Source: Lumbricus rubellus (Eukaryota > Annelida > Clitellata > Crassiclitellata > Lumbricidae). Taken from it: a stretch of DNA of 64,000 nt. Under the pieces are notes generated by a model that saw only the letters and a list, made by a program, of their open reading frames with translations, had not been told where the DNA came from and made no database searches. The translations under genes were made by a program, and so were the position numbers. The first letter of the stretch is position 1. Each line of letters opens with the position of its first letter. Positions 45,791 to 57,500 of this stretch are shown here, in pieces. The stretch is from assembly GCA_945859605.1 (NCBI GenBank), contig OX243824.1, forward strand, positions 27,396,640 through 27,460,639. Direction: 5' to 3'.

Positions 45791-47510
45791 ACCGCCCCCG
45801 CACACCCACATACTTAATAATAGTACTGATGAATTGTACAATATTATCCATGTTAGTCACCGTGGGCCTATAGGCTATTCTTCGTTAGTTTTGGGGGCAG
45901 TCTCTTATCCAAAGTAACCTGGAGTCAACTCAAACTCTTCAGATCCTAAAGGTTATGACCCGTTACAAAGGCAAATGCTCGAAACTTTTAATAGCGTTAT
46001 GCAAGACTACTTCACACAGGCCATATAGGTCGAAGTGCATCTTCAATAAGCTCCTAGGGCCGAGGCCATTATAATTTGCATACAGAGATAGCCAGACATA
46101 AATCATATGAACACAACAATCTATCTTATTACTAGCTACAACGTCGAAGAAAGGCGAAGAAAAGTGACTCTCCCACGCATCTCTCCTCCAACCCCCTCCG
46201 CTTACTCTTCAGATGCGAAAACTTTCTTCTACTTACCCCTCCACTCCGCCCTCTCTCTCCCCCCTCTCTCTCTCTCTCAGCGGCTGACTTGAGAGATTTG
46301 ATCTCATTCACGAACCGGCCATTCTTCATGCCAAGAATAACACAGGTACGCTATTCGTCAGGTGAAGTTTCATAAATAAAAATTTAATGTCATTCTGCAG
46401 CCAATTAAGGACATTATGGATTTTACGATTGGCACTTGGTCTATACTATTATAGATTAGCCTACATACACAACTTCTGTGATTTTTACCGTTTTATATGA
46501 CCTACCGAGAAGCTGCCAATATCCGCATGACCATTTGCTTAGGCATAGTCTCAAGTTATACCTGACTTATATTCAGGAAGAGGCAGAACGAGAGGCTGTG
46601 ACTCATTCTGTCTGTTGAATTCCGTAAGCTTATTTTTAACCGGACACCGAGTGATTCTGATTATTCAAATCTGTTTGGAACGAGTTAGGACATCAAAAAG
46701 CGAGACTGTCCACATGTAGCCTACGCTGGTTCTCATGCAAAATCTCAAATGAAATTTATTCTGAAGTCAATGACCTTACGAGCTTGCAACTTGTAGGCCT
46801 GCATACTGTGTATACATACGCCAACATGCATAATTATATAGGCCTACACACATGCAATAAGGAAATCAAATTACAGATAGACCTGGGAGTGACTTTATTC
46901 ACGTGACCTCACGTGACCCTAAACTGACTTGAGACCGACTTGAAGTCGACGACTTGGAGCCAAAATGCTTGACGCGACTTGGCAGAAAAACAACCAATTT
47001 CCGACTGGAATTCGACTTCTGACATGATAATAATTACCATTAGCTTAGGTCTACGTAGGCTTACTGCTAATAATGCAAGAAGTCAAACGAATTTTGCCTG
47101 GCAAGCATTTCATATACTGATGAGTAATTAGACCTCTGAGATGGAAGAAACATGAGTTAGTTATATGGAGCATAGCCTATTTAATTTTTCTGCTTGACAC
47201 GACTTGGCAGAAAACAATTTCCGACTCTGACTAGAAATACTGGAAGGAGTATAATCGAGGAGCAGTGTCTGGTTGGGCAAAATTGCCTCGGAAAGCAACA
47301 GCATTAAAGCGTTGGATGGTGGTAGACAAAACATAAGAGGTCTGTCTCTCTGATATCTTCTGATTAGTGTTAGACGTTTTCAACTTTCACAACTTTCACA
47401 ATTGCTGTCACCAATAAATGTGCTTTAAAAACTCTTCGGCACAATTTGTTGCAGCCTGACGAATGTGCACGATCGCCAGATGCTGATGGTTTTACACGGG
47501 CTAAGACAAC
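45791..47510. other. Upstream region of the METTL24-like gene, nothing firm
   Basis: A direct repeat GACTTGGCAGAAAA with ATTTCCGACT lies at 46967-47008 and 47191-47230. A pyrimidine-rich (TCTCTC) stretch is at 46250-46280. No TATA box near 47511. Confidence 0.4.
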
Positions 47511-47606
47511 ATGAATACTTCGGCCGTGAAAGCGACCATAATAATTATAACGGCATTAACCATCTTAATTGTGCTCCATGGTCAATTCGCAGCGAAACCT
47601 CTTCTG
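47511..47606 (+). CDS. METTL24-like: METTL24-like exon 1 (signal/anchor exon)
   Basis: 32 codons from ATG to a CTG|GTAAGT donor, phase 0. Hydrophobic residues 9-23. Missing from copy A, whose homology starts just downstream in the intron microsatellite. The assignment to this gene rests on position, phase and the lumenal topology usual for METTL24 proteins. Confidence 0.75.
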
Positions 47607-47942
47607 GTAAGTACAAGCTTAATTAACGCACACTTTACAACTATGTATGTATGTATGTATGTATGTATGTATGTATGTATGTATGTATGTATGTATGTAT
47701 GTATGTATGTATGTATGTATGTATGTATGTATGTATGTATGTATGTATGTATGTATGTATGTATGTATGTATGTATGTATGTATGTATGTATGTATGTAT
47801 GTATGTATGTATGTATGTATGTATGTATGTATGTATGTATGTATGTATGTATGTATGTATGTATGTATGACATGTATGTATGTATGTATGTATGTATGTA
47901 TGTATGTATGACATACATACATACATACATACATGTACATAC

Positions 47943-47973
<31 letters not shown>

Positions 47974-50900
47974 CATACATACATACATACATACATACAT
48001 ACATACATACATACATACATACATACAATGTATGTATGTATGTATGTATGTATGTATGTATGTATGTATGTATGTATGTATGTATGTATGTATGTATGTA
48101 TGTATGTATGTATGTATGTATGTATGTATGTAGGCATGTATGCATGTATGTAGTATATACAAGCGTGTACCCTCGTTTTTAAAGGGGAGTACACGCTGTC
48201 ATTTATTCTCGGAGGTGAGTGTATACGCTGCATACCCGCGTATACTCTTGAGTACAGCCCGGCAATTAACCAATTCTCATAGTGTAGCCTACCTGACATT
48301 AAAGTTCCTTCTGCTCGCAAGACTAAAATGGTGCATGATTCGCAGACTTGCGGAAGATCACCATAAAAATATAGCATACATACGTCATCCATCGGATAGC
48401 TCGAATACGCTAAGCACACGCTCGCACCATTGCGCACTAACATCATCACCTTAAACTAACAGGTGTCGTTGGCTGTTTCTTGGGTGAATATTAATAGCAC
48501 AGCAAATCTGTTAAAGTAATGCTTAGGCTTATGTTTAATTACGCACACTCGCTTCCGGTTTAAATCGATGGTTGCCTTAACGGTTTGAATTGATCTGCAA
48601 CACAATAATATTATCGATGATCCATGGCCCGTCCTTCTGCTGCTAACCGTCTGGCATTTCAGGGCTGATTTTAGGGAATTTTTAGAACTGCACAAACCCT
48701 TCTTTCCATTCCCATCCTCCATGGTAAATCGCATCCAATCGAAGGACATTGAACTTTTTGCTAGTTTTAACTGTACGGAAGTGATTCTACAACTGCAGAA
48801 ATCCATTTAGAACTACACATTTTGTGTACAACTGCACGTTAAAAAAAGCCCTGTGGCATTTTATTCAACATAATGGTCTTCGTGGCTGCTTTAGTGCCGT
48901 TTTTCAGACAGGTTTCAAAATACTCTGCTCTTCACGCCCCCAATTTTCATGTCTAGCTGCCGTCCGTAGACTTGTTTTAGCAATCGATCACAGTTGTTTT
49001 GAATTTGTTTGGCCACATTGTTTGTTCAAGTGCTTTCCAGTGCTGTTACTTTGGCTAATATCATAATTATCGTTATTATTTGCATTTCGTCGTCCCCATC
49101 CGTGTTTGGTCCTGTCAGACTATATTGACTATAGATTCGCAAGTCCTCTTGAGAGCAAGCAGGTTTTGAGGAGTTGAAGGAAGTGGAGAGACTGAGGAAC
49201 GAATTAAAGAGCGAACAGAAGGTGAATGATCAATTGAGGCGAATAATCGAGACTCAGCCATAGCTGCAGTTCTAGTGCGGGGAAGCAAGAGGTCAAGTCT
49301 TTTGAAGGAGAAAAGTCGGTTTGAGGAAATGATCGTAAATAATGGCGTCATCCGTCACTTGCGTTTTTACCGACCTACATGTATTATAGGTGCCTACCTG
49401 ATGTGTCGCTTCCTCTGCTCGCGTGATCTAAAACGGCATAATAATTATTATGGTTCAACGTCTTGGATAGTATACCGTTAATCACCATCGCTGTTTAATA
49501 GCCTAAACATCATCATCTCGCTCGCACTCTTTCACGCAAACATCGTTCGTAGCAGCCTAATCGACGACTGTTCATTAATTTTTATTACTACGAATAACGA
49601 GTAGGCTATGTCTCGAGTGCAGGGTAGGCCTATTGATGTTACAGTAATCGTCATCACAGTAAAAAAATGTATTGGGGCCTAATTCTTCATTCTATGCCTG
49701 GCCTAGAGGCATGGGCGCCCGCAGAAATTTTTGCAGGAGGGGCAAAACACGATGGTCAGCGTTAACAATTTTTTTAGCAGGAGGTCAAGAAATGCAAAGC
49801 GGGGAGTTAAGAACATGCATGGGTATTTTTCACAGAGGTTTCTTGATGTAAATGTTTCAGTTTCACTTTAAAACTTTTTTTATACGAATTGTTTCTTTTT
49901 GCAAGGATACTTGATTAAAAAATCGAAAAGTTTTATTTAAAAGTAGGCTTTTTAATTCTCTAATGCTAAGAAATTTGTTATAAACCCCAAAAGTAGTAGT
50001 GAGAAAAATATGTTTCAATTTTCCAGGGGGGCAAGTGCCCCCCCTTGCCCCTATGTGCGGGCGCCCATGCCTAGAGGTTAGATCAGGCTAAGTTCAGAGT
50101 CAGCCATGAGTGTCATTCATGACATCAAATATTACACAGTGTTACACACGTTGGTGCAATAAAATTATTTATATTTTTCGAGAAGTCAATGAAGCACGCA
50201 TAATTCAGCTTTCCGAAAATCAGATAATAAACGCAATTACAGACACATTCTTGACAGAGAAAGAAATGTTGATAGAAATGTCCCAATATAATTGCACTAC
50301 AGACGTAAGATGAATGCAGGGCAAAGTACTCAAAATTATATCCGGGGATGATAGTAGCTTGCTGCTTTTAATAGATTTAATGATCAATTAATTTTTTAAA
50401 ACTTTTCACCTGCTGAAATGTGCCGTAGGCCTACTAGTCATACGCTGATTCCAACTTGGTCGGTTCATAGAGTACATCCTGCATTAATTAATTGGAAATA
50501 CAGATATCGAATACATTATTTACAATTACAAACATAAAATTAGTGTATGGTATTTAACAGCATTTTCCACTCAACATGAGCTGAAGTAATTCTCTGTGAA
50601 GTAGGCTAACTCGTAATTCGTACCGACCTTTTTGTGACATGATAAGAAGGGGCAATAGGACAGTAATACGTATTGAATTGTATTTTATTTAGTCATACAA
50701 TTTTTAGGCGCATCTAGTTGTGTGAACCGTTGAGAAGCGTTCCCATGCAGTGCAAAAGGTCGCTCGAGAGGAGACTGGTTTTGAGAATAGATTGACAGAA
50801 ATGAAACGTAACGTAACAAAGTGTTCTGGTGTGAACCATTGAATCTGTGAATAATCCCAACACCTTACTGTATCAACATTGGCCTTCACATTCTCTGAAA

Positions 50901-51481
50901 TAGACCTAAAAATAATTATTGACTCTAGTTCCCATGCAAAACTGAGATTTACCAGCAACTAATGTATCGTTAAAAATCAGTTAACGAGTCTTGGGACATT
51001 CACATAAACCATAGTTTCTTTTATACTCAGTGACAGTCACTGGTAACCAACACGATTCCACGAATAAAAGGATATGAAAGGATATGAAAGGATATGGAAG
51101 TCCTTTTGTGTGTCCATGATGACAGACGCCGGTATGTAGGCCCACGAATTTTTAGTCTGTCGCAAATGTTTTCAACTTTTGTTGATTCAAGTCGCCAGCG
51201 GATTCACGTTGACATCGCTGGAGTTATTCTTCTAATTTAAAAAATCCATTATCGACACATGCAAAAACTTGACAAATGGATTCACATTTTTATTGTACGC
51301 AAAAGGGTTACTGGCGAAGCAACATTCTTTTGTGTCTCGTGACTCTTACTATGACGACACCCATTATAATGGTTTATTGTGACTCCATCTCCTTCGTTTC
51401 TACCCTCATTAGGCTACTCCCTCATTCTCTGTGTTATTCGCTCAGTCTCTCCTTCTTCTTACTATTTTACCTGTCTGTCTA

Positions 51482-51553
<72 letters not shown>

Positions 51554-54500
51554 CTCTCTTTCTCTCTCTGTATTTCTGTATTTCTATCTCTCTATCTGAT
51601 CTGTGTATCTAGGTCTCTCTGTTTCTGTTTTGTCTCTGCCTCTTTCTCTTTCTCTATTTTCTATGTCTGTCTCTCTCTGTTTGTCTCTTTGTGTCTCTGT
51701 CTCCTTGTCTCTCTGTCTCTCTGTCTGTATATGTGTCTCTCTGTGTCTATGTGTCTCTGTCTATGTGTCTCTGTGTCTCTGTGTCTCTGTCTGTCTGTCT
51801 ATGTCTCTGTCTCTGTCTCTATCTCTATCACTATCTCTGTCTCTGTCCCTGTCTCACTGTTTCTCTGTCTCCCTGTCTCTTTTCTTAAATGTCATCCGTC
51901 ATCCCACTTCGTGGTTTGTTATCAATATTTTGATCGAAAAATAAAAGCCTCGAAGCCATTTCTTCATGTAACGTCTGCGGCGATTAGTATTTTAGTTAGC
52001 CTACAGATGAAAATATTGATAACAAACCACGAAGTGGGATAACGGATGAAAATCTTCAGACCAAAACAAGAACCTGGTTGATTTTCTGATATTTTTAGTG
52101 CAATGAATGCGATGATTGATGCAAATTACAGTTTGCAGGGGGTAATGTTTAGGAGGGGTAGGCCTAATTTGAAACCTTTACACCGGTGCCAAGTCAAAAT
52201 CCGGGAAGGTCAAACCGAGGAGACAGTGTGGTGCTACGGTGGTTGTCGGTGATGGTGGTAGTTAGCTGTTCTTTCGTCATTCTTTCACTCTTTCAATGGT
52301 AATATATTATAGGCATAGGCCTACTCTGGTTCCCATTGTTTAGCAATTATTGCTAGAGTCTTTGATGCGTGACAAGTCTTTCATGTCAAAAACTTAGTTG
52401 CTGTTTTGTCATTCATTCACTCTTTAAATGTATATGAATGAATTTCGTCTGTTCTAATAATTTCTGATGATTAGTTTTTAATAACACTACGTAACAAAAT
52501 TTAACTTTTTTTTTGTCCTTGGGTATTAATTGTTATTTCCTGATTGCTTCTGCCTCAAAAGTATAGAAAATGGCCATTTTGCCCCAAAGACTTTGCTTTT
52601 CAGGCCAGGAGATTGATTATTCTGAAATGTAACTGCTTCTTCGGAACATTGAAATAAAAACCAGTTATGAGTTAACTCGAAGTAGATGTACAGCTTTTGT
52701 GAGCTCCCCGAGAATAGTCTAGAATGTGCGAAAACCTGTCACACCTATAAATAGCTACAGGTATGCCTAGTAGTATAAATAAAGATGCCTTGAGCCCACC
52801 ATGCACTTCAGTTTAGTCGTACATTCGACTATGTGCATAGCTTGTAGACACAACTCAGATGGCATCAAGAGGCTGCACGTATCCGGCTGACGCATTCTGC
52901 TATGTCTGCGGCCAATTTATGAAGACAAGAGCAGGATGGTACAGAGGGGAAAAGAGAGCCATGAAGTTTGCAATACCAAGAATCTGGCGAGAACCCACTG
53001 ACCACTCAAGCAATTGCTACTTCTGCATGGTGGATCCTTCCAAACGTGGGACTGGAAAGAATTTAGCTACTACCATAATATCCCGACCTTCTTTCATCCA
53101 TGGCCCCAGTGTCACACAGCCCTGAGCTTACGGTACCAACTGTTCCGGATAGAAATCAGTTGCTTTCAGAAGAACAAAGTATATCAGAGTCAGAGAGCGA
53201 TGAAGACGTTTTAGATCCAGACTATAATTTTCTAGCTCATGACAAAACTCAGTAGGCCTACTATCCAAACCAAAAAGAACTCAACGACTTGATCAGAGAT
53301 CTTGGTCTTGTATACCAAGTCCAATGCAGAATTTTTGACCTATAGACTCAAGCAGTGGAACCTGTTGGATGACAGTATTCAAATCGCAGATAAGAGGAAG
53401 CGTCATCAAGCGTTTTCATGCTTTTTTACCAGTCAAGATGGACACTGCTTCTGTCACAACGTGACCGGTTTTTTTCAGGAAATTGGAATCGACTGCAACC
53501 CGAACGAGTGGCGTCTCTTCATTGACAGTTCAACTCGAAGCCTCAAAGCCGTGCTACTCCATAATGGAGACAAGTATCCGCCTCTTCCTCTGGCTGACTC
53601 GGTACACCTCAAAAAGGATTACAACAGCGTGAAAACTTTGTTGGCCGCCTTGAAGTACGATGAGTACGGCTGGGATGTCATATTAGACTTCAAAACGGTA
53701 TCATTCCTGATTGGTCTGCAAGGGGGTTGGACAAAGTTTCCTTGCTACCTTTGGCTTTGAGACAGCAGAGACACAAAGGCGCACTACCACAAGCGGGACT
53801 GGCCCAAGCGGACCGAGTTCAATGTGGGTAGCAAAAAGGTCAAGTGGGAGCCACTGATCGATCCTCGGAAAGTGCTGATGCCACCACTGCACATTAAATT
53901 GGGCCTAATGAAACAACTTGTCACGTCTCTAGAGAAGGAATCGGTAGCTTTCAAATACCTTCAAGGTTTCTTTCCTATAGCTGTCTGAGGCAAAGGTCAA
54001 AGCTGGTGTCTTCGTCGGACCACAAATAAAAAGGATCATGGAGTGTAAGGATTTCTCGAAGATGCTTTCTAGGACTGAGAAAGCGGCTTTGTCGCGTTGG
54101 TTAGAGGCTTCCTGGGCAATAACAAGTCCGAAAACTATGTACAGTAGAGCTGGTTGAGACTCTAGTGAAGAAGTACAGTAAAATGGGATGCATGATGTCC
54201 CTGAAAGGTCAAAATCCTTGATGCTCACCTTGATAACTTCAAGGAGAACATTGGAGCATACGCGGAGGAGCAAGGCGAGTGCTTCCACCAGGATATTCTA
54301 GAGTTTGAACGTCGCCACCAAGGACAGTACAATGAGAACATGATGGGAGACTACATCTGGGGGCTGATTCGTGAATGTGATTTACAGTAAATGCTAACCG
54401 TAAATCTCGAAACACTACGCATTTCTAAATTTTGGGTGGTTAATTTTTTATCATTCTAGTATTGATACATGTTGCTTTAGAGTCATTTTGTGGTTTCTTG

Positions 54501-57500
54501 TGACCTATATAGTTTTCTGATGACTTTACGTGAACAAAAACAAGGAAATTCGCTCGTTTGTTGTGGAAATAGGCTTTTTCTTTTAAATATCATTCTCCAG
54601 TCCCCAAAAGCAAAGTTTAAACAGAATAACAACCGTTTCCTATACTTTTGAGGCACAAATAACCAGGAAATCACACTCATTGCCCAGGAACAAAAATCGT
54701 GTTACATAGTGTAATTAGTCTTTGATGTGGGACACGTCTTTCAAATCTAATACTTAGTTGTTTGGCCATTCTTTCAGCGTGGGGGATTATTTCCTGGGGG
54801 GTAATTGTCCGGGGGTATTGGCACGAGGTAATTGTCCTGCTGGACTCAATAAAGATAAGACAAGAGAATTGGGTGGGACATTTGCTAAGAGGTGACTCAC
54901 AGCAGAAAGAAATAATTGACGGGAGATTGGAGGGAAAGAGGCACAGAAGAAGGCCTAGACAAAAGCTGCTGGACTGGATGATGGAAGAGGGATACAGAGA
55001 AGTGAAGGACACGGCACAACAGCGTGAAACGTGGAGACATTGGACGTTTGGACCTGCCACTTGGCAGATAACCTAAAGAAAGAATTGTCCTGTTACCGGA
55101 CATGGTGTCTTACAGAGCGCACTTTGTGAATTGGGGACACTTCAAAGCGTTGTTACTTACGTAAACTACATTTATTTTATTTATTGGCTTCAGATATCAT
55201 CTGTCGACTTTATCCTTAACAGTCTATCAACATCAACTGAACTCATCTTCCTCGGAGATTCCAAAATCGAAATAAATGAACGGATGAGTAGCAACGAAGC
55301 CGACAGAAAATTCTTCAAGTAACTTTGTTTACCGTTTTTCACAAATCTCACCTTCCTCTTTCTTATGCACAGGCCTATCCGATAAGTACTTTGCATCACC
55401 ATCGATGATATCTAGGAATTGATTGGCACTAATGGTAGCGAATAGTAAATATGAAAGGATCTAGCTTGATTCTAGCAACAGCTAGAGAAGATTTTCTACC
55501 CGCATGCTGATGCTAGGCTATATAGAGTTACGTCAGAAAGTTTGAACCTGATGACGTCAGCAAAAATATGGGATTATCGCGAGGTCATCGTTTTAGATTA
55601 AATTTTAGGCGAATATATTTCTTACCCTAGGAGTGTCTTTTAGGCCTACCTTCTCTTCAATGGTTATTATCTTCTGCAGCATTACTCTGACAGAGGAATC
55701 TTGTGAAGTTAGTATGAGCAATGAGCATGCATACATTACTCGCATAGCGCTCCATTGGAAGTAGTAATTATTTTAATGCATTTAACGCCAATGCATGATC
55801 GTTTGATAAAGTAGGTGTATTAATATTTATCAAACATGTTCTCTAATTGACTACTTTAAGCCACTGACCTGATAAAGAGATCTTCGCTTTGGAGAAAACC
55901 TTATGAAAATCTTTCTTTGGTTTGAAACAGATTTCTGTCCAAACGTCATTTTGCCTGTGAAAACAACGCACGGTTTGGACATGCTCTTGACGGAGGTTGG
56001 GACGTCTGCCTTGCTGAACCTTACCGTCCTAAGCCACCCTGCCTCGTTTACTCGTTTGGGCAAGTAATGATATTGGAGAAATGCCATGACATTGTGCTGA
56101 ATAACTATATTACTACGTTGATTATTCAGTAGAAATTTTGATGCGATTCCTCAATTAGTCCAACAAATAGGCCTACTCGCCGATTACATTAACGGTTTGC
56201 TCGATGCGCCTATAGCTGACACGCAGATGACACACAGTCATACTTCGACTTGTTGAATGCATCATCTTGCCTTTTTCAGACGCATTTGCTACATTTGCTC
56301 TGTTTATGAAATCATTCATGCTTTCAGTTTGTTTCATTTGCATCACAGCCATAACCACACGTGGCACAGCAAAAATCATCCAAATCTTTCATTCCCATGT
56401 TTCCTCTCATTCTAATTTCCCTTTTAGTTCCGACCCCCTTTCTGCCCGGTCATTTAGAAAATCTTTTTGCTTGCTTTTTTGCATTCTTTCTTCCTTGAAT
56501 TCTTTGATTAATCCCAGTGTTCTTTTCTCTTTCCCTCTCTCCGTCAGTCTGCCTGTATGTCTATTTGCCTGTCTGTCTGTCTACCTGTCTGTCTGCCAGT
56601 TTGTTTGCTCTCTGCCTCTGTCACTGTCTCTGTCTCTCTGTCTGTCTCCCTCTTTGACTCTGTCTGTCGGTCTTTCTCTATTCAATTGTCCCTCTACTTC
56701 ATTTATTTAGAATCCACTGCTCCTTCCAATTTAGGGGAAGGATGCATCTTTCAAAACTTTATCAGAATATTCAATCCATGTCATGTTCAAAATCGACCTT
56801 TCCTTAACTTTGAAAATTTATGTCTAGTCATTTCATTCAATTGCACCAACACCGAGAGTCCAAGTTTCCAGGGATAACAATAATTATTGCATAGACTATG
56901 CACGATTGGCGATAACTTGTTTTCTATATTTGTTTTCAGTATAAACAACGATTTCAGTTTTGATGACGACATTTCCGCCAACCTCAGCTGTACTGTTCGA
57001 TGTTTCGATCCAAGGTGTAGATCTGATATGAGACGTTCTAGTTCGAACCATATGACGTCGGGTCACACGATCCATTCAGATCAAGCAATGTCTAAGTCTC
57101 TAAATGATATCTAAGCAAATTGAGAAAATCTAAAAGTTTCACATCTGCAATTCTCAATAGGCACGGAACAATTTTGTTGGGTTTAAGTTCAACTGGTGGG
57201 ACGCGGTGGTGTAGCGGTAAGTTCGTCTCCTTGTGATCGAAGGGTCTCGGGTTCGAATCTACCTCAAGCCACTACGTAGCGACCTTGGGCAAGTTGCTCA
57301 CCCACATGTGTCTGTGAGGAAGGCAACGGGAAACCACCTCTCATCTCATCCCCAGAGGCGTAAAGTCAATGAACTTACTTTTGTACAGAGCACTCAGCTT
57401 CATCATCAAGTTCAACTGGGATGTTTTCAATTGAGTAGCCTACGGTCGCACTTTTCCACAGGTTTAGTTTTCGACAGCAGCAAATGCATTTATTTCGGAT

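Larger units (their letters stand above)
52485..54711 (+). mobile_element. CACTA-type (EnSpm-like) transposon, copy 1
   Basis: Begins CACTACGTAACA and ends TGTTACATAGTG. The first and last roughly 130 bp are imperfect inverted repeats sharing CCTCAAAAGTATAG and CTTTGCTTTT. TAA at 52482-52484 and 54712-54714 is a 3-bp target duplication; copy A shows the empty site TTTTTAATAATTAGTC at about 5755-5772. 2,227 bp. CACTA ends with a 3-bp duplication fit the CACTA/EnSpm superfamily. It carries a broken ORF and a TATA promoter and lies in intron 1 of the METTL24-like gene. Confidence 0.9.

Noticed and set aside
47644..48141. CRISPR-like array
   Set aside because: It is a plain tetranucleotide microsatellite without spacers, in an animal genome.
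47582..48449. Long Tyr/Ile/His/Thr and Met/Tyr/Val/Cys ORFs
   Set aside because: Readings of TATG/CATA arrays on both strands; the same occurs at 38349-38703 and 2015-2271.
53929..54288. 119-codon minus-strand ORF in the CACTA element (also 59310-59669)
   Set aside because: It is antisense to the transposon protein frame, which shows the conserved family motifs on the plus strand.
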